From Anaerolineaceae bacterium (GTDB lineage Bacteria > Chloroflexota > Anaerolineae > Anaerolineales > Anaerolineaceae): a stretch of 64,000 bases of DNA. Both the position numbers and the translations under genes were made by a program. Positions within the stretch are counted from its first letter, which is position 1. Each line of letters opens with the position of its first letter. The notes beneath the pieces are model-generated. The model saw only the letters and a list, made by a program, of their open reading frames with translations, did no database searches and was not told the DNA's origin. Where the stretch lies: assembly GCA_029975475.1 (NCBI GenBank), contig JARKPB010000008.1, positions 124,001 through 188,000 on the forward strand. The letters are read 5' to 3'. Of this stretch, positions 1 through 7,607 are shown piece after piece.

Positions 1-1289
1 ACGGGCAGCAGCGCCCACGGGATGATCGTTCCGCCGCCAATCCAGATCATGGAGATCTGGCCAAGCGCGGCGAGGTACTGGGTCTTGAGGCCCAGGGCTG
101 CCGACCAGGATTGAGCGAGCGCGCCCATCAGCGGCAGGTCATTGAAGCCTGAGCCGTCCAGGCCGGTCAGACCAGCCAGGATGGTGTGCATAAACCCAAC
201 CATCACTTTATTCATCGGGATAATCGTGCTCAGGTTTTTGATGATGTCAAGAATCAGGGGAGCGCCTTTATCGCCAAGAATGGCGGTGGCGTGATCCGGC
301 ACGCCGACCAGGTAAAAACCGGCCACCAGGAAGACGGGCGAAAAGACCTTCATGCCAAACTGGAAGCCTTCGCGGACGTGTTCGGTGATCCGTTCCATAC
401 CCTCAGAAAAATCGCCCTTACAATCGACCAGGCAGAAGACAGCCAGAAGGATGAGGGAGATCCCGCCCAGGACCGCGGTCGCATCGCCGCCGCGGATTTC
501 CAGGACAATGAAGAGCACCACGGCTGCCAGGAAGACGAGGGGAACGATCCAGGAGGCGGCTTTGGCGGTCTTGCAATATTCGATTTTCGCATCCGCCTGC
601 TCTTTGAATTTCAGGTACTCGGTTTCGGCCTCGGTGTTGTTCTTGATGTCCTTGCGAACGACGAAGAACCAGGCCACGGTCAGCGCGACGACCGCAGCCG
701 CGATATCCAGCGGAATGGAAGCGGCGACAATATCCGCGACCGGAACGCCGGCGGCTTCCGCGGTTAATTTTGGCGCGGCCTGGATGACAAAGTCACCCGA
801 GAGGCCAATGCCGTGTCCGAAGAGGTTCATCGCCTGGGCGGCTGAAATGGCCGGTAGGCCGGCGGCGCGGGCAGCCGGGAAGAGCACGGACCCGATCAGC
901 GCGGTGGCGGGGGAGGGCCAGATGAAGAGCGCAAAGAGCAGCATGACCACGCCAACCACCCAGAAAGCCACCCGCGGCCCGCGCATCAGCTTCTTGAACG
1001 GCTGAACCATGAGCTGCAAAGCGCCAATTTTCTCCAGGCCTTTCGCCAGGGCGACGACGACCGAGATGATGAAGACCACATCCAACAGCACGACACCGGC
1101 TCGCACCATGCCGTTGAAAATCGTCTGCAGGCCGCCAATTGGCGTTCCCAGGGTGATCCACCCGATGAGGAACAGGCCAATGATGGCGATCACCGAAGTG
1201 TCCCGCTTCATGGCGAGGAATACAAAGATCAGAACAACAAAGGCAGCATAAACCCAGTGCGCTGCGGTCAAGACAGGAACTGCATCCAT
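1..1289 (-). CDS. Multi-pass permease, ion-transporter type, C-terminus off the left edge
   Basis: I translated this minus-strand frame directly: about 429 codons are open from an ATG at 1289 to the edge of the window, so the C-terminus is missing. A GGAGG Shine-Dalgarno sits 5 nt upstream. The protein has an N-terminal hydrophobic helix (HWVYAAFVVLIFVFLAM), many further hydrophobic segments, one charged loop around residue 215 (KDIKNNTEAETEYLKFK) and a late Gly/Pro-rich segment (GLTGLDGSGFNDLPL). The general pattern resembles CitMHS/DcuC/GntP-type permeases of the ion-transporter superfamily, but I cannot name the family with certainty. It follows the FAD oxidoreductase by 111 nt on the same strand, so the two may be co-transcribed and share a substrate, perhaps an organic or amino acid. 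Confidence 0.7.
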   Translation of the reverse strand, partial: MDAVPVLTAAHWVYAAFVVLIFVFLAMKRDTSVIAIIGLFLIGWITLGTPIGGLQTIFNGMVRAGVVLLDVVFIISVVVALAKGLEKIGALQLMVQPFKKLMRGPRVAFWVVGVVMLLFALFIWPSPATALIGSVLFPAARAAGLPAISAAQAMNLFGHGIGLSGDFVIQAAPKLTAEAAGVPVADIVAASIPLDIAAAVVALTVAWFFVVRKDIKNNTEAETEYLKFKEQADAKIEYCKTAKAASWIVPLVFLAAVVLFIVLEIRGGDATAVLGGISLILLAVFCLVDCKGDFSEGMERITEHVREGFQFGMKVFSPVFLVAGFYLVGVPDHATAILGDKGAPLILDIIKNLSTIIPMNKVMVGFMHTILAGLTGLDGSGFNDLPLMGALAQSWSAALGLKTQYLAALGQISMIWIGGGTIIPWALLP

Positions 1290-1400
1290 TTAGACCTCCA
1301 AAGTTGATTTAGGTGAGGGCAAAAACCATGAATACATTGAGATACTGCCTGGTTCGCTCGGGTGTCCGTTTGCCTCCTGTGATAAAGAGCTGGCCTGAAT

Positions 1401-2681
1401 TCAGGCGACTGGCTTTGAGAAGAAATCTGTCATTCCTGCGGCTTCCACCTTCTGGCGGATCGCCGGGATGTCCGTGAGATAGAGGCCTTTTTCTTTCATG
1501 CGGTTGAAGTAGGTGGCGCCTGAGAAGGTGAATTTCTGCGACATGCCTTCTTCGGTTTCCATCGCTTCCCGCACGTAAGTGATCGCATCACCGATGGCCA
1601 GGCTGGTTGGGATGGTCACCCTGGGTTTTGCCAGCGCCCAGCGAACGGCATTATGCCCCGCGAGCACGCCGGTGACGATCGCCTCGGTATGGCCCACCAG
1701 CAAGCCGGCTTTTTCTCCGGCGCAGAAGAGGTTTTCCATCCCGGTAACCTGCAATTCATCGTTGCGCGGCGAGAGCGCCAGGTAGCGGATGGAGTTGCCG
1801 CGGCCGCCCGCATAGGGATCTTCGTAACGGGCGTTTTCCAGCCCCGGGACCATGCGCAGTTCTTCCAGGGGGAAGAAGGGCGTCATCAACTTGACATGGC
1901 CGGTATCCAGCAAGACCACGTTTTCGGCGAATTCAGGCAGGGCGTACTGCTGGCAGGCTTTGGTTGCCAGTTTCTCGGTGTGAACCAGGTCCTTGGGAAC
2001 CGGGACGACCGCGACCCCGGTGCTGCGCAGCTGCGCGGCGATTTCCGGCGACACGGAGTCGAAATGCAGTTTGCAAGAGCCAGACATGGCGCCAAAAGTG
2101 CCGTCGGGTTTTCGCCCCATTTTTTCGGGGACGCCGGCGCGGCTGGCGATGCTCACGCGCCCGCCAAAGGACGGGCATCGCAAAATGCACATCGCGCAGC
2201 CGTTGCCGTATTTCAAACAATTGCCCTGCGGACCGGCGGTGCCGGTGGTCTCGATGAACACATCGCCTTCTTCATCTTCACGGCCGTCAACGACAATGGC
2301 GCGAATCTGCTCGCAGGAGGAGATCACGTCTGTCGCGCGGTGCTGCATTTTTAAAACAATCCCCTTGGACAGCATGTATCTTTTTACCAGGGGTTCGATC
2401 AGGGAGACGTCGTAAAGGGAAGCGTGCTTGTGGCCAGGGAATTCGATGTTTTTATGGCGCGATACCTGATCCATGAGATGGAAGAGGTCGCCAGCTCCCA
2501 TCGCGATAGCTTCTTCGGCCGCGGTAAAGCGGCCGTTATTGCGGAAGATTCCGCCCACCAGGCCGGTGCCGAGCAGACAATCGGTGCGCTCTAAAACGGT
2601 GACTTCCGCACCCGCAGCCCGGGCAGAAAGAGCGGCAGCGCAGCCAGCCCAGCCCCCGCCAATAACGACAACTTTCGGCAT
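1401..2681 (-). CDS. FAD-dependent oxidoreductase with Cys-rich insert
   Basis: This 426-residue flavoprotein has a classic N-terminal Rossmann FAD motif, GGGWAGCAAALSARAAGAEV, followed by an acidic residue for ribose binding. A second FAD-contacting motif near the C-terminus (GLENLFCAGEKAGLLVGHTE in outline) resembles the GidA/TrmFO-like fold. A cysteine-rich stretch in the middle (GNGCAMCILRCPSFGG) could bind a metal or FeS centre or be redox active. The ATG has an AGGAGG Shine-Dalgarno. The gene is transcribed from a strong promoter covered by a GntR-type operator and lies upstream of a permease. The substrate is unknown; given the neighbouring permease, FadR-type regulator and pyruvate oxidoreductase, oxidation of a small acid or amino acid is a plausible inference. 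Confidence 0.75.
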   Translation of the reverse strand: MPKVVVIGGGWAGCAAALSARAAGAEVTVLERTDCLLGTGLVGGIFRNNGRFTAAEEAIAMGAGDLFHLMDQVSRHKNIEFPGHKHASLYDVSLIEPLVKRYMLSKGIVLKMQHRATDVISSCEQIRAIVVDGREDEEGDVFIETTGTAGPQGNCLKYGNGCAMCILRCPSFGGRVSIASRAGVPEKMGRKPDGTFGAMSGSCKLHFDSVSPEIAAQLRSTGVAVVPVPKDLVHTEKLATKACQQYALPEFAENVVLLDTGHVKLMTPFFPLEELRMVPGLENARYEDPYAGGRGNSIRYLALSPRNDELQVTGMENLFCAGEKAGLLVGHTEAIVTGVLAGHNAVRWALAKPRVTIPTSLAIGDAITYVREAMETEEGMSQKFTFSGATYFNRMKEKGLYLTDIPAIRQKVEAAGMTDFFSKPVA

Positions 2682-2780
2682 GATGTCCTCCTGATATTTA
2701 TGGGAAAGGGATATTCACAAATCGAAATCAGTGAAGAACGATGCAGACGCATGGAAAGCCATAAAGATATATCTTATATC

Positions 2781-2813
2781 TTGTATCATACAAAAAATAA
2801 ATATACTTGTCAA
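2781..2813 (-). promoter_or_regulatory. Promoter of the FAD oxidoreductase gene with GntR-type operator over the -10
   Basis: Reading the minus strand, TTGACA (2813-2808) is followed after exactly 17 nt by TATGAT (2790-2785), a near-consensus sigma-70 promoter. The perfect inverted repeat TTGTAT-C-ATACAA (2781-2793) covers the -10 box. Its shape matches the TTGTAT/ATACAA palindromes bound by many FadR/FCD-type GntR regulators, and such a regulator is encoded nearby, so repression by that protein is the natural inference. Confidence 0.75.
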
Positions 2814-2857
2814 TTGGTTAATAGAAAAATCAGAAAATTTTAAGATTAGGTTAATCT

Positions 2858-2889
2858 AAAAAAATGCGGCGCGCGCGCCGCATTTTTTT
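2858..2889. terminator. Bidirectional rho-independent terminator
   Basis: Seven A residues, a GC-only perfect stem of the type TGCGGCGC/GCGCCGCA with a very tight loop, and seven T residues. It lies just beyond the stop codon of the minus-strand GntR gene and stops transcripts from either direction, isolating the regulator from the FAD gene promoter. Confidence 0.85.
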
Positions 2890-2906
2890 AAGATTGCCTG
2901 GAAAAT

Positions 2907-3599
2907 TTACGGTTTTTCTGTCAGCGCCCGTTCCAGGATGGAAAAGTCCTGGTTGTAGAGGTCATTCATCGCCCGTTCCAGATGGGCTTTCATCGCGCCT
3001 TCCGCCTGCTCGGCGTCGTGCGCCAGCAGCGCTTCGCAAATGGCGGTGTGCTCCTGAATGGCTTTATCCATCCGCAGGCCCTGCGAAATCGACAGCAAGC
3101 GGTAGCGTTTGAGATGGTCGTCCAGGTTGAAGAGCATCTGCTGCAGGCGGGGATTATTGCAGAGGGCGATAATGCTGTTGTGGAACTCGCTGTTGATGCG
3201 CGAAGCGGCGGAAATATCTTCGTTTTTCAACGCTTCGGCATGGTCTTCAACCAACCGTTTTAACCGGTCGTAATCTTCGCGGGAAAATCGTTCGCATGCC
3301 AGGCGGACTGCCAGCCCTTCGAGGACGATCCGGATTTGGAAAATATGGGCCATTTCCTCGTTATTTATCGAAGAAACAAAAGTGCCTTTGTACGGGATGC
3401 GGGTTACCAGCCCTTCTTTTTCCAGGCGCATCAGCGCATCGCGCACGGGGGTTTTGCTGATCCCAAGCTGAGCGGCCAGATCTCCTTCCAGCAAAATTTG
3501 GTCCGGCAGGAACTTAAAACTGAGGATGGCTTCTTTGATCTTGTCGTAAGCGAGCTTATCAAGCGACGGCGCTTCGGTCAATGGGGACAGGGCTGGCAT
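2907..3599 (-). CDS. GntR-family transcriptional regulator, FadR subfamily (FCD domain)
   Basis: A 230-residue repressor-type protein with an N-terminal winged helix-turn-helix (about residues 12-75; DLAAQLGISKTPVRDALMRL is the recognition segment) and a C-terminal all-helical FCD ligand-binding domain with the expected histidines (FHNSIIALCNN, DDHLKRYRLL, HLERAM). FCD domains usually bind small carboxylic acids, often with a metal. I take the ATG at 3599 as the start rather than the GTG at 3608, because the GTG overlaps the GGAGGAG Shine-Dalgarno. It lies between the FAD gene and the PFOR gene, both of which have TGTAT/ATACA inverted repeats over their -10 boxes, so it probably controls both. 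Confidence 0.88.
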   Translation of the reverse strand: MPALSPLTEAPSLDKLAYDKIKEAILSFKFLPDQILLEGDLAAQLGISKTPVRDALMRLEKEGLVTRIPYKGTFVSSINNEEMAHIFQIRIVLEGLAVRLACERFSREDYDRLKRLVEDHAEALKNEDISAASRINSEFHNSIIALCNNPRLQQMLFNLDDHLKRYRLLSISQGLRMDKAIQEHTAICEALLAHDAEQAEGAMKAHLERAMNDLYNQDFSILERALTEKP

Positions 3600-3672
3600 A
3601 TCAATCACTCCTCCGCTGCGAATGCCTTAAGTAGAGTCATTATAAATGATTTGATTGATAATGAGGGTAATT

Positions 3673-3720
3673 TTGCACTGGTAAATTTTTTGATGTATAA
3701 TATAATATATATATTATACA
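3673..3720 (+). promoter_or_regulatory. PFOR promoter with overlapping inverted-repeat operator
   Basis: TTGCAC (3673-3678), a 17-nt spacer and a consensus TATAAT (3696-3701) form a strong promoter. An inverted repeat with 11-nt arms, TGTATAATATA (3694-3704) and TATATTATACA (3710-3720), starts inside the -10 and runs across the expected transcription start. The outer half-sites TGTAT and ATACA are the same as in the operator at 2781-2793, which suggests one regulator for both. Confidence 0.72.
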
Positions 3721-3761
3721 TTTAGCGGACTCTAATTATATCAGCCAACGGGAGCCTGAAA

Positions 3762-6700
3762 ATGAAACCCCAAATGATTACTGTGGATGCCAATGAAGCC
3801 ACCGCAAACGCGGCTTACCGCACCAACGAGGTGATTGCCATTTATCCGATCACACCTTCTTCCGGAATGGGCGAACTCTCAGATGAATGGGCTGCGAACG
3901 GCCAGAAAAATCTGTGGGGAACCATCCCGCTGGTCGAAGAAATGCAGTCTGAAGGCGGGGCTGCCGGTGCGGTTCACGGCGCGCTGCAGGCGGGCGCGTT
4001 GACGACCACATTCACGGCTTCTCAGGGTTTGCTTTTGATGATCCCCAATATGTATAAAATCGCGGGCGAGCTGACCTCCACGGTGTTCCATGTTTCGGCG
4101 CGGGCGCTCTCTTACCAGGCGATTTCTATTTACGGCGATCATTCGGATGTCATGGCGACCCGCGCCACCGGCTTCGCGCTGATGCCTTCCTGCTCGGTGC
4201 AGGAAGCGCATGATATGGCGGTGATTGCCCAGGCCTCAACCCTGGCTGCCAGGGTTCCTTTCCTGCATTTTTTTGACGGTTTCCGGACTTCCCATGAGGT
4301 CAACAAGATTGAATATTTAAGCGATGAGCAGCTGAGGGCGATGATCCCGGACGCGCTGATCGCCGCGCACCGCGCCCGTGCCCTGGATCCGGAACGCCCG
4401 TTTATCCGCGGGACGCTGCAAAACTGGGATGTGTATTTCCAGGGGCGGGAATCGGTTAATCCTTATTATCAAGCCTGCCCGGATATTGTTGAAAAGACGA
4501 TGGCGCAATTTGCAAAGGTCACCGGCCGCGCTTACCACCTGTTCGACTACAGCGGCGCGGCGGACGCCGAGCGGGTGATCATACTGATGGGTTCGGGCGC
4601 GGAAACGGCGGCTGAGACTGCCCGCTTCCTGGCGGAGCGCGGCGAAAAAGTCGGGGTGGTCACGGTTCGCCTGTTCCGGCCTTTTTCGGTTCGCCACTTG
4701 ATGAGCGCGCTGCCCGCCAGTGTGCGCTCCATCGCGGTGCTGGACCGCACGAAAGAAGCCGGGTCGGCCGGCGAACCGCTTTATCTGGATGTGGTCGCCG
4801 CTGTCAATGAAGGGCTTGTAAAAGGAATCGCGCCTTATCCGCAGGCTCCGCGGGTGATTGGCGGGCGCTATGGGCTGGCATCCAAAGAGTTTACCCCAGG
4901 GATGGTTCGGGCGGTCTTTGATGAGCTGAAAAAGGACGAACCGAAAAATCATTTTACGGTTGGCATCCACGACGACGTCAGCCACACCAGCCTGGCGTAT
5001 GATCCGGATTTTGCGGTCCTGCCCGAAGAGACGGTCGAATGCGTGTTCTTTGGACTGGGCGCGGATGGAACCGTCGGGGCGAACAAGAATTCAATCAAAA
5101 TCATCGGCGAGGACACCGATAATTTTGCTCAGGGCTACTTTGTCTATGACTCGAAAAAATCCGGTTCGGTTACCATTTCTCACCTGCGCTTTGGCCCCAG
5201 GCCCATTCGCGCGCCGTATTTAATCGGCGAAGGAAAGGCGGCTTTTGTGGCCTGCCATCAATTCAGCTTCCTGGAGCGTCTGGATATGCTCAAATATGCC
5301 CGGCCGGGTGGAGTCCTTTTATTGAACAGCCTGTACGGCCCGGAAGAGGTCTGGGAGCATATTCCGGTTGAAGTTCAGGAACAGATGATCGCGAAGCGCT
5401 TGAAAGTCTATGTCATTGACGCTTATGAAGTGGCGAAAAAAGCCGGCATGGGCGGGCGCGTCAATACGATTATGCAGACCTGTTTCTTTGCGATCAGCGG
5501 AATTTTGCCGCGCGAGGAAGCCATTGACCACATCAAGCGCACGATCAAGAAGACCTACGGCAAACGCGGCGAAGCTGTGGTTCAGCAGAACTACGCGGCG
5601 GTTGACGAGACGCTGGCAAATTTGTTTGAAGTGCAGCTGCCGGATAAGCCGCTTGGCAGGTTGACCATGCGCGCCGGGATGCCGGAAGACGCGCCGGAGT
5701 ATGTGCGGAAGAATGTCGAACGAATTCTGGCCTTCGACGGAGACAGCCTGCCGGTCAGTTTGATGTCGCCGGACGGCACCTATCCTTCCGGGACAGCCAA
5801 ATGGGAGAAACGCAACATTGCCCTTGAAATCCCGGTATGGGAACCGGAGGTTTGTATTCAATGCGGAAAGTGTGTGCTGGTCTGCCCGCACGCCGCGATT
5901 CGCATGAAAGTTTACGACCCGGCGCTGAAGGAAAATGCTCCGGCCAGTTTCAAAAGCACCACCGCGAAGTTCAACGAATTCCCCGGGACGGTCTTCACCA
6001 TTCAGGTCGCGCCGGAGGATTGCACCGGCTGCTCGCTGTGCGTTTCAGCCTGCCCGGCGAAGGATAAAAACCGGACCGGGTTTAAAGCGATCAATATGGC
6101 CGCCCAACCCCCGCTGCGCGAACAGGAACGGGAGAACTGGAATTTCTTCCTGTCCTTACCGGATGTGGACCGAACGGCGCTGGCGGTGAACACGATCAAG
6201 AATTCTCAACTGCTTGAACCCCTGTTTGAGTTTTCCGGCGCCTGCGCGGGCTGCGGAGAGACCCCTTATGTAAAATTGCTTTCTCAGCTCTTTGGCGACC
6301 GCGCGCTGGTAGCCAATGCCACCGGTTGTTCCTCGGTGTACGGGGGGAGTTTGCCGACCACACCCTGGTCAGTCAACAGGGAAGGCCGGGGACCAGCCTG
6401 GTCCAATTCTTTGTTCGAGGATAACGCCGAGTTTGGTCTGGGAATGCGCCTGGCGTATGAAAAGAAAAACGTTTTTGCGCGGGAACTGGTTCAGCGGTTG
6501 AGCGCGAAGATTGGCGGGCAATTCGCCGCAGGGCTGCTGGAAGCCGACCAGAGCAGTGAAGCGGGCATCCGCGAACAGCGCCAGCGGGTCGCGGCTCTGA
6601 AAGAAATCCTCAAGGGCGATCCGTCACCGGATGCGCAGCAGCTCTACAGTCTGGCGGATGCGCTCGTGCGCAAAAGCGTGTGGATTGTTGGCGGCGACGG

Positions 6701-7343
6701 TTGGGCTTATGACATTGGCTACGGCGGGCTCGACCACGTGCTGGCCAGCGGGCATAATGTCAACGTGCTCGTGCTGGACACCGAAGTGTATTCCAACACC
6801 GGCGGTCAGGCTTCAAAAGCAACGCCGCGCGCCGCGGTGGCGAAATTTGCCGCGAACGGCAAGAGTCTGGCAAAGAAAGATCTCGGCCTGATTGCCATGT
6901 CCTACGGCAACATCTATGTCGCGCGGGTGGCAATGGGCTATTCGGATGTTCAGACCCTGCGCGCTTTTCTGGAGGCGGACGCTTATGATGGCCCCGCGCT
7001 GATTATTGCTTACAGCCACTGCATCGCGCACGGCATTTCGATGGAAAAGGGTCTTGAGCAGCAGCGCCTGGCGGTCCAGTCCGGTGCCTGGTCGCTTTAC
7101 CGATATAACCCTCTGGCAGCCAGAGAAGGGAAAAATCCGTTAACCATCGATTCCCGCGAGCCAAGCATCCCGGTGTCCGACTATGCTTACAACGAGACGC
7201 GCTACCGCATGCTGGTCAATAAAGACGAGCACCGCGCTGAAGAATTAATCAAACTTGCCAATGACGAAGCCAGGCTGCGCTGGGAACGGCTGCAGCGGAT
7301 GGCTGAGCTTGAAGCCAGTCTGCAGGGGCAAAAACCGGAATAA
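3762..7343 (+). CDS. nifJ: Pyruvate:ferredoxin (flavodoxin) oxidoreductase, single-chain
   Basis: The enzyme oxidises pyruvate with CoA to acetyl-CoA and CO2 and passes electrons to ferredoxin or flavodoxin. At 1193 residues it has the usual length of the homodimeric form. Domains in order: pyrimidine-binding domain (AYRTNEVIAIYPITPSS near residue 20), transketolase C-like domain, the gamma domain (FFGLGADGTVGANKNSIKII), a 2[4Fe-4S] ferredoxin domain (CIQCGKCVLVCP and CTGCSLCVSACP near residues 700-770), and the thiamine diphosphate domain with CAGCGETPY and GGDGWAYDIGYGG. A conserved C-terminal extension is present. A GGGAG ribosome site precedes the ATG. It is the main acetyl-CoA/ferredoxin node of an anaerobe and could consume pyruvate formed from alanine, a product of the ornithine operon. 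Confidence 0.96.
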   Translation: MKPQMITVDANEATANAAYRTNEVIAIYPITPSSGMGELSDEWAANGQKNLWGTIPLVEEMQSEGGAAGAVHGALQAGALTTTFTASQGLLLMIPNMYKIAGELTSTVFHVSARALSYQAISIYGDHSDVMATRATGFALMPSCSVQEAHDMAVIAQASTLAARVPFLHFFDGFRTSHEVNKIEYLSDEQLRAMIPDALIAAHRARALDPERPFIRGTLQNWDVYFQGRESVNPYYQACPDIVEKTMAQFAKVTGRAYHLFDYSGAADAERVIILMGSGAETAAETARFLAERGEKVGVVTVRLFRPFSVRHLMSALPASVRSIAVLDRTKEAGSAGEPLYLDVVAAVNEGLVKGIAPYPQAPRVIGGRYGLASKEFTPGMVRAVFDELKKDEPKNHFTVGIHDDVSHTSLAYDPDFAVLPEETVECVFFGLGADGTVGANKNSIKIIGEDTDNFAQGYFVYDSKKSGSVTISHLRFGPRPIRAPYLIGEGKAAFVACHQFSFLERLDMLKYARPGGVLLLNSLYGPEEVWEHIPVEVQEQMIAKRLKVYVIDAYEVAKKAGMGGRVNTIMQTCFFAISGILPREEAIDHIKRTIKKTYGKRGEAVVQQNYAAVDETLANLFEVQLPDKPLGRLTMRAGMPEDAPEYVRKNVERILAFDGDSLPVSLMSPDGTYPSGTAKWEKRNIALEIPVWEPEVCIQCGKCVLVCPHAAIRMKVYDPALKENAPASFKSTTAKFNEFPGTVFTIQVAPEDCTGCSLCVSACPAKDKNRTGFKAINMAAQPPLREQERENWNFFLSLPDVDRTALAVNTIKNSQLLEPLFEFSGACAGCGETPYVKLLSQLFGDRALVANATGCSSVYGGSLPTTPWSVNREGRGPAWSNSLFEDNAEFGLGMRLAYEKKNVFARELVQRLSAKIGGQFAAGLLEADQSSEAGIREQRQRVAALKEILKGDPSPDAQQLYSLADALVRKSVWIVGGDGWAYDIGYGGLDHVLASGHNVNVLVLDTEVYSNTGGQASKATPRAAVAKFAANGKSLAKKDLGLIAMSYGNIYVARVAMGYSDVQTLRAFLEADAYDGPALIIAYSHCIAHGISMEKGLEQQRLAVQSGAWSLYRYNPLAAREGKNPLTIDSREPSIPVSDYAYNETRYRMLVNKDEHRAEELIKLANDEARLRWERLQRMAELEASLQGQKPE

Positions 7344-7357
7344 GGATGGAGCCATCC

Positions 7358-7392
7358 AGGCAGTCCTGACCAAAAGTCACGGACTGCCTTTT
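7358..7392 (+). terminator. Rho-independent terminator after PFOR gene
   Basis: The stem AGGCAGTCC (7358-7366) pairs with GGACTGCCT (7381-7389), followed by a short T run, 14 nt after the PFOR stop codon. Confidence 0.8.
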
Positions 7393-7394
7393 GA

Positions 7395-7563
7395 TTCCCG
7401 GGTCCGCGGTCGACCGGGAAGGCGCAAGCCAAAGGGTCAGAAATCGGGCAGGATTTGTTATATAATTGATGCGTTCATCGAAAGGATTGACAGCAGGACG
7501 GTGAGAGAACCGCTGGATTAGGAACATGGATTTCGGCCGGATTTATATGATTCAACCGGCCGA
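7395..7563 (+). promoter_or_regulatory. Structured leader region upstream of the KimA-like permease
   Basis: About 215 nt without a gene precede the permease. It holds a hairpin with arms TTCCCGG and CCGGGAA (7395-7420), a GGC-GCAA-GCC tetraloop hairpin (7421-7430), a TATAAT (7461-7466) without a good -35, and a long inverted repeat TTCGGCCGG...CCGGCCGAA with a 15-nt loop (about 7531-7563). KimA-type genes are often preceded by a c-di-AMP riboswitch. I could not match the conserved core of that riboswitch here, so the nature of the leader is open. Confidence 0.35.
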
Positions 7564-7607
7564 ATGATATTTTCAACGCTTTGGTTAATTGGCACAGGTG
7601 CGCAAAC

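Noticed and set aside
186-1251. Plus-strand open frames of up to 217 residues across the left end
   Set aside because: They lie opposite the long open minus-strand permease frame, which has hydrophobic segments and a proper GGAGG start; the plus-strand products are low-complexity and without a recognisable fold.
7395-7607. c-di-AMP (ydaO-type) riboswitch upstream of the KimA-like gene
   Set aside because: Stems are present but I could not find the conserved core sequences, so I describe only a structured leader.
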